Below, one piece after another: positions 18,242 to 26,312 of a stretch of DNA of 40,612 bases. The number at the start of each line of letters is the position of its first letter. Within the stretch, counting starts at the first letter, position 1. The stretch is from Clostridia bacterium. Lineage in GTDB: Bacteria > Bacillota > Clostridia > Christensenellales > Borkfalkiaceae. Under the pieces are notes generated by a model. That model was not told the origin of the DNA, did no database searches, and was given only the letters and a program-made list of their open reading frames with translations. Location: positions 1-40,612 of the forward strand of contig JAFVQM010000027.1 in the NCBI GenBank assembly GCA_017504795.1, given 5' to 3'. A program made the translations under genes and the position numbers.

Positions 18242-18592
18242 ATGAAAAAAGATAAACTTGCTGAACTTTCATTAATATTTACAAATATGTGTATTGAAAT
18301 TTCTAACGAATTAAAATTAAAAAAAGAAATTAGTTTTGCTGACCAAATCAAACGCAGTAGTTCTAGTATTTGTGCAAATTTAGCCGAAGGCTCTCATCCA
18401 CAAAGCAGATTAGATATGATTTCCAAATTTGAAATTGCGCTCAAAGAAGCTTTCGAAAGCGATAGATGGCTACAAATTTTTTATAATTCTAAATTAATAT
18501 CAGAAAACACCTTTAACGATGCAAATAAAATTTGCACAAAGATTAGGATTCTTTTAATTGCGTCAATTAAAACCCTAAAATCAAAGTTATAA
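18242..18592 (+). CDS. Four-helix-bundle protein (IVS / S23-like family)
   Basis: A 116-residue all-helical protein of the four-helix-bundle family (TIGR02436 type) first known from intervening sequences in 23S rRNA genes and related to the Avd accessory protein of diversity-generating retroelements. Recognisable features are the start with EIS-type helix 1, the turn FADQIKRSSSSICANLAEGS, a basic/polar helix 3 with FEIALKEAFESDRWL, and a Lys-rich end. Family members form pentameric rings and may bind nucleic acid; the exact role is unknown. Here the gene is not in an rRNA and no reverse transcriptase is nearby. It has its own strong promoter and terminator and is bracketed by two copies of a 143-nt repeat, which suggests a small mobile cassette. 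Confidence 0.85.
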   Translation: MKKDKLAELSLIFTNMCIEISNELKLKKEISFADQIKRSSSSICANLAEGSHPQSRLDMISKFEIALKEAFESDRWLQIFYNSKLISENTFNDANKICTKIRILLIASIKTLKSKL

Positions 18593-18593
18593 A

Positions 18594-18623
18594 AAAGAAC
18601 GATTTTTTAATCGTTCTTTTTTT
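18594..18623 (+). terminator. Terminator after the four-helix-bundle gene
   Basis: Perfect stem AAAGAACGATT / AATCGTTCTTT with a TTTT loop and seven Ts. The outer arms (AAAAAAGAAC ... GTTCTTTTTTTACG) match those of the tRNA terminator, while the core differs, so the terminator may be part of the repeated module. Confidence 0.92.
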
Positions 18624-18755
18624 ACGTATTTTGCATTTTTGCAAAATATACATAATGCGCTTTGTAAAAGCGTACATCATGCCACTTGTTAAAGTAGTAC
18701 AAAAAAATGCAAAACATTATGTGTCCTTACGGACATTATGTATTTTACGGTCGCA
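18613..18755 (+). repeat. 143-nt hairpin repeat, copy 2
   Basis: Second copy of the 18029-18171 repeat (5 differences). It stops exactly at the last base before the kdpE stop codon (18756), so any insertion has happened at the very end of kdpE. Two differences fall in the TACCACTT hairpin (now TGCCACTT / AAGTAGTA) and weaken it rather than compensating. Confidence 0.9.
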
Positions 18756-19454
18756 TTATTCTACTCTCATCATTCTATACCCAACGCCTATATGCGTTTG
18801 TATATATTGTGGGGTATTTGATTCTATTTCTATCTTTTTTCGTAGCGTTGCCATAAATACACGCAGCGAAGCAACGTTTCTTTCCCAAGCCACACCCCAA
18901 ATCTTTTGAGTTATAAAGGTATGAGTGAGAACCTTTCCTACGTTTTGAGAAAGTAAACACAGTAATTTGTATTCAATAGGTGTTAAATGCAATTCGTTGC
19001 CGTTGATATATGCGCAGCCTGCGGCATAATCAATTTTAAGGTTACCATTTGTAAATAGAGATTCCGATTGTATTGCCGAATGTATAACAGACAATCTTCG
19101 CGTGGTAACACGAATTCTCGCAAGCAATTCTTCCACAGAAAACGGTTTTGTTAAATAGTCGTCAGCACCTGCGTCTAACGCTTCTATTTTATCGTAATCT
19201 TCACTTCTAGCGCTAATAACTATAATCGGCATTTCCGACCAAGTGCGTATCTTTTTAATTACTTCTACCCCGTCAATATCTGGAAGACCTAAATCTAATA
19301 AAACGATATCGGGATTATACGAAGACGCTTGCATTATAGCACTTTCTCCGTTTTGAGCAGTTAAGTATTTGTATTCGTGCGCCTTTAACGTAGTCGTAAT
19401 TAAATTGCGAATAGGCGCGTCGTCTTCAACAATCAATATTAAAGGATTATTCAT
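18756..19454 (-). CDS. kdpE: Response regulator, OmpR family, KdpE-like
   Basis: A 232-residue response regulator: receiver domain (about 3-118) with acidic pair EDD, phospho-acceptor Asp in VLLDLGLPDIDG, and KPF lysine; then an OmpR-type winged helix (about 135-230, with LTPIEYKLLCLL and LRVFMATLRKKIE). The ATG overlaps the kdpD stop by 8 nt (ATGAATAA) with GGGGAG upstream. KdpE normally activates potassium-uptake genes. Here the likely targets are in the same block, ktrB-ktrA, as no kdpFABC genes are present. Confidence 0.92.
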   Translation of the reverse strand: MNNPLILIVEDDAPIRNLITTTLKAHEYKYLTAQNGESAIMQASSYNPDIVLLDLGLPDIDGVEVIKKIRTWSEMPIIVISARSEDYDKIEALDAGADDYLTKPFSVEELLARIRVTTRRLSVIHSAIQSESLFTNGNLKIDYAAGCAYINGNELHLTPIEYKLLCLLSQNVGKVLTHTFITQKIWGVAWERNVASLRVFMATLRKKIEIESNTPQYIQTHIGVGYRMMRVE

Positions 19455-21411
19455 CTATTTCTATCTCCCCAACAGGTAAAGTAAATGTAAATATTGCGCC
19501 ACTTGGCACGTTATCTTTTACAAAAATTTCTCCGCCGTGCACGCTAATTATAGATTTGCAAAGCGCAAGACCTAACCCGATACTTCTACGGCTATCAGCC
19601 AACTTGTTCGCCCCCGTATAAAACATATCAAACACACGTTCTTTTAATTCATCGGGAATTCCTGCTCCGTTGTCGGCAATACTAATTACCGCTTTGTCTT
19701 TTTTCTTTTCAGTGGTTACTGTTATGGTCGAATTTGGCGGTGTATATTTTATTGCGTTATCAAGGATATTGATAATAACTTGAACGATTAAACGCGCATC
19801 CATTTTTGCAAGCAATAATTCGTCTTTATTAAAAACGGATATATTATGTCCATTTTCAGGCTTATACACGTGTTTTATTGCTTCTGCTACGACTTCTTCA
19901 ACTATTTCCGTCGTGAAATTTATGTTCATTCTACCTTCTTCAAGGCGTGTTATCGACAACAGGTTTTCAACAAGGTTTATAAGCCACATTGAATCGTGAT
20001 AAATGTCGTTATAAATTGACAATTTCGTCTGCTCGTCAAAAGAAGACGTATTCGATATAAGATTGCTTGCGTTTCCTGAAATAGCCGTCAACGGCGTACG
20101 CAAATCGTGTGAAATTGCACGAAGTAAGTTTGCGCGTAACTGTTCGTTTTCAGCAAGCACTGCGGCAAGTTCTTTTTCCTTCGCGTTAAAAAGATTTTCT
20201 AGCGCTAACGCACATTCCCCAACAAGCGATAAAACGATACTATTTTCAAAAGAATCTATTTCTTTTTCACTCTTATATACTGCAATAACACCGTATGTAC
20301 GCAATTGCGTTTTAATCGGGTAATAATCACATCGTGATTGTGAGTTTTTATTGTCGAACACAGAATTTTCAAGTATAGTCGTAGCCGTTTTTAATTCTAT
20401 TTCTTCTATCTCAAACGTATCGTCTAAATTGTAAACGAGAGTTTGTAATGCACATTTATCTCGCTTGAAGATAACGATTTCTCTATTTAACAATTTTTTT
20501 AATTGTTCCGCCGTTATTCTCAGCACTTCTTCGTCGTTACTTGCTCGTTGCAGTAATCGGTTGGCATCAAAAAGAATTTTGGTTCGATACGTCGCTTGTG
20601 TAGATTGTTTTATTTGATTATGCATTTTAGACGCTAAACTACCTGTAATTAAAGAAGCAACGAACATAATTGCAAACGTAATAGGATATCCGTCACCATA
20701 AGCCATTAGCGTAAATCTTGGCTTTGTAAATAAAAAGTTAAATATCAATACGCTCGCTATCGAAGAAAATCCCCACGCTATCTTACTGCTAGTAATTATA
20801 GAAGTTATTAGCACGCCAAGTATATAAAGCGTTATAATGTTTGCTTCTGAAAAGCCAAGATGAGCAAAAAACAATCCAATCAAGGAAGCAACGACTATTA
20901 TTCCAAGACTTATTGCAAGGTCTTTTACAATAGATAAAGCGCTTGTTTTCCTAAACAAAGTTGCCTTTTGCTCCCTTAAATCGGAATCGGCATCAGGAAT
21001 TATATGAATATCTATATTCGTAGCAAGAGAAATCAATTTATCGGCAAGAGTGGGCTTTCGTATAAACCCCGCCCTTTTCGTTGCGTTTCTACCTATAACG
21101 ATTTTAGTAACAGCCGAAGTTTTTGCATATTCAGCCATTTGAAGCGATATGTCTTCTCCGTAAACGGTTACTATAGTCGCTCCCATCTGTTCTGCAAATT
21201 TTATATTGTTTTGCAAGCGCTTTGTATTTTCTTCCGACAACACTTCGCTCTGCGAAGTTTTTATATACAACGCGGTAAAATTAGCACCAAACGCTTTTGC
21301 CATTTTTGACGCCGTTTCAACGATTTTTTTATTAGAAGGAGCAGAAGATAGCCCAACCAAAATATGCTCTTTTTTGTTTGAAAGATTGTTTATATTTTGC
21401 ACAAACTTCAT
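19447..21411 (-). CDS. kdpD: KdpD-like sensor histidine kinase lacking the N-terminal KdpD domain
   Basis: A 654-residue membrane kinase. Order: universal-stress-protein domain (about 15-140), four membrane helices (about 155-265), GAF-like domain (about 285-400), HisKA with His near 433 (AISHDLRTPLTA) and HATPase (NILDNAIKYTPP, GLGLALCKS). The roughly 200-residue N-terminal KdpD domain with a Walker motif found in E. coli KdpD is absent. The stress-protein domain has SSA followed by exactly 20 residues and FTALY (22-49), close to the SxS-X20-FTAxY cyclic-di-AMP motif of S. aureus KdpD. The start is uncertain: AGGAG abuts the ATG at 21411, whereas a GTG at 21402 has the better 9-nt spacing. 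Confidence 0.9.
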   Translation of the reverse strand: MKFVQNINNLSNKKEHILVGLSSAPSNKKIVETASKMAKAFGANFTALYIKTSQSEVLSEENTKRLQNNIKFAEQMGATIVTVYGEDISLQMAEYAKTSAVTKIVIGRNATKRAGFIRKPTLADKLISLATNIDIHIIPDADSDLREQKATLFRKTSALSIVKDLAISLGIIVVASLIGLFFAHLGFSEANIITLYILGVLITSIITSSKIAWGFSSIASVLIFNFLFTKPRFTLMAYGDGYPITFAIMFVASLITGSLASKMHNQIKQSTQATYRTKILFDANRLLQRASNDEEVLRITAEQLKKLLNREIVIFKRDKCALQTLVYNLDDTFEIEEIELKTATTILENSVFDNKNSQSRCDYYPIKTQLRTYGVIAVYKSEKEIDSFENSIVLSLVGECALALENLFNAKEKELAAVLAENEQLRANLLRAISHDLRTPLTAISGNASNLISNTSSFDEQTKLSIYNDIYHDSMWLINLVENLLSITRLEEGRMNINFTTEIVEEVVAEAIKHVYKPENGHNISVFNKDELLLAKMDARLIVQVIINILDNAIKYTPPNSTITVTTEKKKDKAVISIADNGAGIPDELKERVFDMFYTGANKLADSRRSIGLGLALCKSIISVHGGEIFVKDNVPSGAIFTFTLPVGEIEIDE

Positions 21412-21478
21412 CTCCTTTTATTTTTATATTTATATAATAACATATTTTCTAAAATAAATCTATTATTGTCTACACTCC

Positions 21479-21748
21479 TTAATTATTTTGCTCGTCACGG
21501 CAAATATCTTCGTTTGAAATACTTGTTTTACCGCCTTTTCCCTCACTGTTTTTTGCATCTAAAAACGCTTTGTCTGACGCGTTTTTATTTCGTACTATTC
21601 GCGTAGGATTTTTTTTGCTTTTTCTAAAACGCGGTTTATAATTTTCGTTCAAAAATTTATCAAGGCGTTTCATAACGAAAAATCCAAATACGAAAATAGC
21701 CAACGTAGTTATTACTAACAATATCTCTCTTAACGTTTCGTTTTCCAT
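21479..21748 (-). CDS. Small single-pass membrane protein in the potassium operon
   Basis: An 89-residue protein, not recognised. A hydrophobic helix (about residues 8-25) is followed by a strongly basic cytoplasmic stretch (KPRFRKSKKNPTRIVRNK) and a polar tail. AAGGAGG precedes the ATG, so it is well translated. It sits between ktrA (34-nt gap) and kdpD (67-nt gap) on the same strand. A role as accessory subunit of the transporter or the kinase is a guess from position. Confidence 0.75.
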   Translation of the reverse strand: MENETLREILLVITTLAIFVFGFFVMKRLDKFLNENYKPRFRKSKKNPTRIVRNKNASDKAFLDAKNSEGKGGKTSISNEDICRDEQNN

Positions 21749-21782
21749 TACGTAACCTCCTTATAAGTTTGTTTTACCGTTT

Positions 21783-22436
21783 TTATATATTAAAACATTT
21801 TTTTAATGCCTTATATTCTCCAAGCACGAGTAAAGTTTTCTTTGCTGTCAACACGGTGTCAGGCGCAAACGTTACGTTAATTTTTCCGTTTTCCTTAATC
21901 GCTATTATGTTAATTTTATATTTTTTACGTATATCAATTTGCAAAATACTTTTACCTATCCACTCGTTAGGAACGGACACTTCAAAAATTGAACAAGATT
22001 CATCGAGTTCTATATAGTCAAGAATATGATCTGCACTATATCTAATTGCCATCCATGACGCAAGTTGTTTTTCCGGATACACGATTTCGTCAGCCCCGTT
22101 ACGCAATAGGAATTTTGCCTGCCCATCGCGCTCAGCACGCGAAACGACCTTTTTTGCCCCTAATTCTTTCAACAAACAAGTAGTTTCAAGCGAACTTTGA
22201 AAATCGCCACCGATGGTAACGATACAAACGTCGTAATTATCTACGTCAAGCGAACGCAAAAACAGTTCGTTTGTACTATCACCAATTTGCCCGTTGGTTA
22301 CAATAGGCATAATCTCATTAACCCTTTCTTCATCGTGGTCAACTGCCATAATTTCGTGCCCTAGTTCGTTGAGTTTAATAGCAATGTACTTTCCAAAACG
22401 ACCAAGCCCAATAAGTAAAATTGATTTTTTCTTCAT
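21783..22436 (-). CDS. ktrA: KtrA, regulatory subunit of potassium uptake
   Basis: A 217-residue cytoplasmic RCK protein: an RCK_N Rossmann domain (about 1-135) with nucleotide site LLIGLGRFGKYIA and acidic D in MAVDHDEE, and an RCK_C domain (about 140-217), the part that binds cyclic-di-AMP in S. aureus KtrA. The single RCK unit and length fit KtrA rather than two-unit TrkA. Eleven bases separate it from ktrB; AAGGAG precedes the ATG. Confidence 0.92.
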   Translation of the reverse strand: MKKKSILLIGLGRFGKYIAIKLNELGHEIMAVDHDEERVNEIMPIVTNGQIGDSTNELFLRSLDVDNYDVCIVTIGGDFQSSLETTCLLKELGAKKVVSRAERDGQAKFLLRNGADEIVYPEKQLASWMAIRYSADHILDYIELDESCSIFEVSVPNEWIGKSILQIDIRKKYKINIIAIKENGKINVTFAPDTVLTAKKTLLVLGEYKALKKCFNI

Positions 22437-22447
22437 AATTTTTCTCC

Positions 22448-23785
22448 TTAACCTACCGTTACGTTGTCAATCGGCAACTTTGAAACTTGCTTTTTATTTC
22501 CACCCAAAGCCGCATAAATAAGGGTTAGCCCACCAACACGCCCAAAAAACATTAAAATCATCAATATTATTTTTGACGTTGCACCAAGCAACGGCGTAAT
22601 ACCAAGAGTAAGCCCCACAGTACCAATTGCCGATGCCGTTTCAAAAAGGCACGACGTTATCGGCAATTTCTCAATAGAACTTATGAGCATTCCGCTAAAC
22701 ACAAACAATGATACGTACATCATAAATATTGCAATAGCGTTTTTAACGGTATCGTCGTCTATCCTGCGTTTCATAAGTTCTGCATTGTCTTTTTTCCTAA
22801 ATACTGATATCGTGGAAGAGAACAATACTGCTACCGTAGTCGTTTTCATACCGCCTGCCGTAGAACCCGGTGAGCCACCAATTAACATAAGAATTATCAT
22901 AAGATACAAACCCGTTCCGCTAATATCGGCAAAATTTACCGTATTAAACCCCGCAGTTCTCGGCGTTATAGATTGAAACAACGAAACGAGAATTCTTTCG
23001 CCTATCGGCAGATAATAAAACTCAAAGAAAAAGAAATAAATAGCAGGTAAAACGATTAAAAGCCCCGTTACAAGCAGAACGACTTTACTTTGAGTTCTAT
23101 ATTTTTTTAATCGCCATTTATGTTTACATATATCTTCCCACACAAGAAAACCTATGCCACCTATAACGATTAAAAGCATAACGGTTATACAAATTATCGG
23201 TTGTGCTGAAAAACTTGTTAGCGAACTGAAATCACCACTTTTCGTCCCCATGATATCGAAACCTGCATTACAAAATGCGGATACAGAGTGAAATATTGCC
23301 ATCCAAATTCCTTCAACGCCGTAATCTTTACAAAATATAGGTAACATTATCAAAGCACCGATTAGTTCTATTATAAATATTCCTTTTAGAATAAAACCAA
23401 CCAAACGAACTATACCGCCTACGCTTGGAGCAGATATTGCTTCTTTCATCGTACCACGACTAAAAAGACCTATCTTTTTGCCCGAAAGTATTGCAAACGA
23501 TATTGCTACCGTTACTATCCCCATACCACCGATTTGTATTAAAACCAAAATAATAATTTGCCCAAAAAAAGTCCAATGCGTTGCAGTATCAAAAACGACC
23601 AGCCCCGTCACGCACACGGCTGAGGTTGACGTAAATAACGAATCTATAAAGGAATTCCACTCCCCTGATTTACTTGATATCGGAAGGGATAGTAAAAACG
23701 CCCCAACAAAAATTACCGTTGCAAACCCTAGTAAAATTATTTGAAAGGAAGATAATTTAATTTTTAATTTAACGCCCATAAACAC
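22448..23785 (-). CDS. ktrB: KtrB, potassium channel subunit
   Basis: A 445-residue membrane protein of the Trk/Ktr/HKT superfamily with four repeats of membrane helix-pore loop-membrane helix. The selectivity-filter segments are visible: SAVCVTGLVV, NAGFDIMG, TAGFNTVNF and GTVGLTLG, each with the conserved Gly. It forms a dimer on the KtrA ring. It is the first gene of a five-gene block with ktrA, a small membrane protein and kdpDE. A TATAAT at 23869-23874 may be its -10 box, but the -35 is poor. I looked for a cyclic-di-AMP riboswitch in the 269-nt upstream gap and did not see one. Confidence 0.93.
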   Translation of the reverse strand: MFMGVKLKIKLSSFQIILLGFATVIFVGAFLLSLPISSKSGEWNSFIDSLFTSTSAVCVTGLVVFDTATHWTFFGQIIILVLIQIGGMGIVTVAISFAILSGKKIGLFSRGTMKEAISAPSVGGIVRLVGFILKGIFIIELIGALIMLPIFCKDYGVEGIWMAIFHSVSAFCNAGFDIMGTKSGDFSSLTSFSAQPIICITVMLLIVIGGIGFLVWEDICKHKWRLKKYRTQSKVVLLVTGLLIVLPAIYFFFFEFYYLPIGERILVSLFQSITPRTAGFNTVNFADISGTGLYLMIILMLIGGSPGSTAGGMKTTTVAVLFSSTISVFRKKDNAELMKRRIDDDTVKNAIAIFMMYVSLFVFSGMLISSIEKLPITSCLFETASAIGTVGLTLGITPLLGATSKIILMILMFFGRVGGLTLIYAALGGNKKQVSKLPIDNVTVG

Positions 23786-23885
23786 ACCTTTATTATATCC
23801 TTCTTCATTATTTATTGTATTACGTTTTCTATAAAGACCGCGTTATATTTTTTCTAGATAGTATTAAGATTATATAAAGAAAGTA

Positions 23886-23918
23886 TAAAAAAATCAGACC
23901 CCGTCGTGGAATCTGATT
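23886..23918 (-). terminator. Terminator after the TSUP permease
   Basis: The stem AATCAGA/TCTGATT (23892-23898, 23912-23918) is followed on the minus strand by a run of T. It separates the permease from ktrB. Between the permease stop and this hairpin one frame reads IDGYVVVIYDLTVDDMQSL and then TAA, possibly a remnant of a lost gene. Confidence 0.82.
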
Positions 23919-24054
23919 GATTATTCGCCTAAAAGCGCAATTTTATATAAAATTTTATCGTTACTAAAAGAGTGTTTTTCCCTTTTTTATCTAATTTATA
24001 AACTTTGCATATCGTCAACCGTTAGGTCGTATATCACCACGACGTAGCCGTCTA

Positions 24055-24816
24055 TCAAAACGCCTGAGTTATTGCGTAAATTACAAGCGCTATAACTACT
24101 ATCCACGATACGTATTTTACAAACTTTGCGCCTTTTTTAGTAGCAAGCGTAGCGCCGATATAACTTCCTACTATATTTGCTATTGAACAAGGCAAAGCAA
24201 TAGCGTATATAACCGCGCCTTCTACCATATAACTTATCATTGAAGTTAAGTTTGAAACCACAATAATTAGTTTACCGTTACCACCGCCCACGCGTAAGTC
24301 GTATTTCATTATAATGGCAAACAGTAAAATTGCAATCGTTCCGCCACCAGGACCAAAAAACCCGTCGTATAAACCTAATATTAAACCTATTCCTAAACTT
24401 GTAAGCAGGGTTTTTTTAGTTGGTTTTATGCTTTTTAGCGTGTAGTTTTCAACCTTTACTTTACTTGATAATATCGTAAGTAGTACGACGAAACACATAG
24501 CAACGGCAATAATAATTTTCTTATAAAAGTCGCCAAGCACAAGCATAATTTGCGTTGATATATAAGAGCCTATTATCGCTGACAACGCCGACGGTATTGC
24601 CGACTTTATATCTATCATTTTGCTTTTAGAATATTTTAATAACGACGCACTCGTTCCCAAGCAACTTTGCATTTTATTGCACGCGTAAGCCGACGATATG
24701 GGAATGCCCGAAATTAAATACGACGGAAGCGCTATAAGTCCGCCACCGCCTGAAATCCCGTCAACCACCCCTGCAATTAAAAGCATAGGGCATAAAAATA
24801 GTAGTTTTTCTAGCAT
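24055..24816 (-). CDS. TSUP-family permease (TauE/SafE type)
   Basis: A 253-residue protein with about eight membrane helices and the two half-repeats of the sulfite exporter TauE/SafE family: GISGGGGLIALP near the start and YDGFFGPGGGTIAILL near residue 145. Family members move small sulfur-containing or organic anions; the substrate is not readable here. It has AAAGGA before the ATG and its own promoter after the glmM terminator, so it is a single-gene unit. Confidence 0.9.
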   Translation of the reverse strand: MLEKLLFLCPMLLIAGVVDGISGGGGLIALPSYLISGIPISSAYACNKMQSCLGTSASLLKYSKSKMIDIKSAIPSALSAIIGSYISTQIMLVLGDFYKKIIIAVAMCFVVLLTILSSKVKVENYTLKSIKPTKKTLLTSLGIGLILGLYDGFFGPGGGTIAILLFAIIMKYDLRVGGGNGKLIIVVSNLTSMISYMVEGAVIYAIALPCSIANIVGSYIGATLATKKGAKFVKYVSWIVVIALVIYAITQAF

Positions 24817-24840
24817 ATAATTGTCCTTTGTGTTTTCTAA

Positions 24841-24869
24841 ATTATATCACTGCTAAATTATTTTAGCAA
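24841..24869 (-). promoter_or_regulatory. Promoter of the TSUP permease
   Basis: Minus strand TTGCTA (24864-24869), 17-nt spacer, perfect TATAAT (24841-24846). An inverted repeat TGCTAAA/TTTAGCA overlaps the -35 and spacer and may be an operator. Confidence 0.75.
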
Positions 24870-24870
24870 T

Positions 24871-24895
24871 AAAAAAAGCGGAGAAATCTCCGCTT
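24871..24895 (-). terminator. Terminator after glmM
   Basis: Perfect stem AAGCGGAGA/TCTCCGCTT with a 2-nt apparent loop (24876-24895) and a minus-strand T-tract at 24871-24875. Confidence 0.9.
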
Positions 24896-24904
24896 TTCTT
24901 CACC

Positions 24905-24983
24905 CCTAAGCATTTTGTTAAATATTTTTGTTTTACTTGTTTTTGGTTGGAGTACACATGTTCTTTATGTTTACGTGCTTAGG
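24905..24983 (-). other. Long-range stem in the glmM 3' region
   Basis: CCTAAGCA (24905-24912) and TGCTTAGG (24976-24983) are perfectly complementary over 8 bp, enclosing 63 AT-rich nt. The block lies between the glmM stop and its terminator. It could be a 3' UTR structure; chance pairing is possible. Confidence 0.35.
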
Positions 24984-24992
24984 CGATAAAGA

Positions 24993-26312
24993 CTAAATTT
25001 CAACGTTAATTTTTTTGATAACGGTAACAATTTCTTCGGCAATTCTTTCGTTTAAGTTCCCGTCTTGACTTTCCACCATTACTCTAATCTTTGGCTCAGT
25101 GCCCGATGCCCTTATCATAAGCCTACCTTTTCCGCTAAGCATAGTTTTACGCTTTGCTATTTCTTCGGAAAGTTCTTCACTGTTCATAATTCTAAATTTA
25201 TCTTCTACGATAACGTTTCTATTAGTTTGTGGATAAAGGTCAATTTTAAGCGCCTTCGACATAGACGTATTTTCACTAATTATCATATTTGCTACCGTTA
25301 TTGCACTGAGTATTCCGTCACCCGTGGTCGATAGGTCTTTAAGAATTATATGTCCACTTTGCTCCCCACCGAGCGATAAGTTTTTTTCAATCAATTTTGC
25401 AAGAACGTATTTATCACCGATATCAGTTCTTATTAAATCAATTCCTTGCTCTTTAAGGTCTTGCTCTATCGCCATGTTAGTATGGCTAGTTCCAACTACC
25501 TTATTACTTTTCAATTTGCCTATTTTTTTGTAGTATTTGGCAAGCCCGTAAATTATCATATCCCCGTCTATCACGTTGCCTTTCTCGTCAACTGCAATAA
25601 GCCTATCGGCATCGCCATCAAACGCAAAACCCATATCCGCCTTATATCTAAACACTCTTTTTACAAGGTTTTCAGGATATAATGCACCGCAATTTTTATT
25701 TATTTTTTCACCTTCGTTGGTACTGTTAGACGCTATTACGTTAGCACCTAGTTTTCTAAAAACGTCTGGCGCAATGCGGTGCGAAGCCCCGTAAGCACAG
25801 TCTAATACTATAGTTTTACCTTTGAGTGAATTTTCACTAGAATTTATAAGAAATTTTTTATATAGTTTTACGAGATTAAAATCTTGCGTGAAACTTCCCA
25901 CGTTAAAACAATCGTTTATCTTTTCACGAATAAAACACCTTTCGATAAGTTCTTCTTCTTTATCCGAAAGTTTATACCCCTCGCCGTTAAAAACCTTTAC
26001 GCCGTTATACTCTCCACTGTTATGAGATGCGCTTATCACCACGCCGTAGTCGGCTTTTAATTCCCTAGTTATATACGCTATGCCCGCCGTAGGACATACC
26101 CCGATATCTATAACCTTTGCACCGCCACTCATAGCACCACTTGCAACGCCCAAGGTTAAGTAAGTGTTAGAAATTCTCGTATCGCACCCTATAATAACGG
26201 TGGGGTTTTCTTTTAATATTGAAAGGGCATTTCCTATCTTATATGCAATATCGTAGGTAAGTTCTTCGTTAACTTTACCCCTAAGTCCGTCCGTTCCAAA
26301 AAATATTCCCAT
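24993..26312 (-). CDS. glmM: Phosphoglucosamine mutase
   Basis: GlmM, 439 residues, converts glucosamine-6-phosphate to glucosamine-1-phosphate for UDP-GlcNAc. Motifs: GIFFGTDGLRGKVNEE at the start, phosphoserine loop VISASHNSGEYNGVKVFNG near 95, metal loop FAFDGDADRLIAVD near 230, GGEQSGHI near 320, and RASGTEPKIRVM near 405. Its ATG overlaps the stop of the upstream GlmU domain gene (TAATG), so the two consecutive steps are coupled, with GGAG just upstream. Confidence 0.95.
   Translation of the reverse strand: MGIFFGTDGLRGKVNEELTYDIAYKIGNALSILKENPTVIIGCDTRISNTYLTLGVASGAMSGGAKVIDIGVCPTAGIAYITRELKADYGVVISASHNSGEYNGVKVFNGEGYKLSDKEEELIERCFIREKINDCFNVGSFTQDFNLVKLYKKFLINSSENSLKGKTIVLDCAYGASHRIAPDVFRKLGANVIASNSTNEGEKINKNCGALYPENLVKRVFRYKADMGFAFDGDADRLIAVDEKGNVIDGDMIIYGLAKYYKKIGKLKSNKVVGTSHTNMAIEQDLKEQGIDLIRTDIGDKYVLAKLIEKNLSLGGEQSGHIILKDLSTTGDGILSAITVANMIISENTSMSKALKIDLYPQTNRNVIVEDKFRIMNSEELSEEIAKRKTMLSGKGRLMIRASGTEPKIRVMVESQDGNLNERIAEEIVTVIKKINVEI

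Noticed and set aside
17920-18755. Diversity-generating retroelement around the Avd-like four-helix-bundle protein
   Set aside because: No reverse transcriptase, template repeat or variable repeat is present; the flanking repeats do not differ at adenines in the expected way.
18029-18755. CRISPR array
   Set aside because: Only two long repeats separated by a gene, with no short regular repeat-spacer pattern and no cas genes.
18047-18909. Two open frames with near-identical peptides starting MHFCKIYIMRF (18047-18232 and 18631-18909)
   Set aside because: They are readings through the two hairpin repeats, lack ribosome binding sites, and the second runs antisense into kdpE.
23786-24054. Cyclic-di-AMP riboswitch upstream of ktrB
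   Set aside because: This class is often found before ktr genes, but the gap shows only a terminator, a weak -10 box and AT-rich sequence, without its conserved core.
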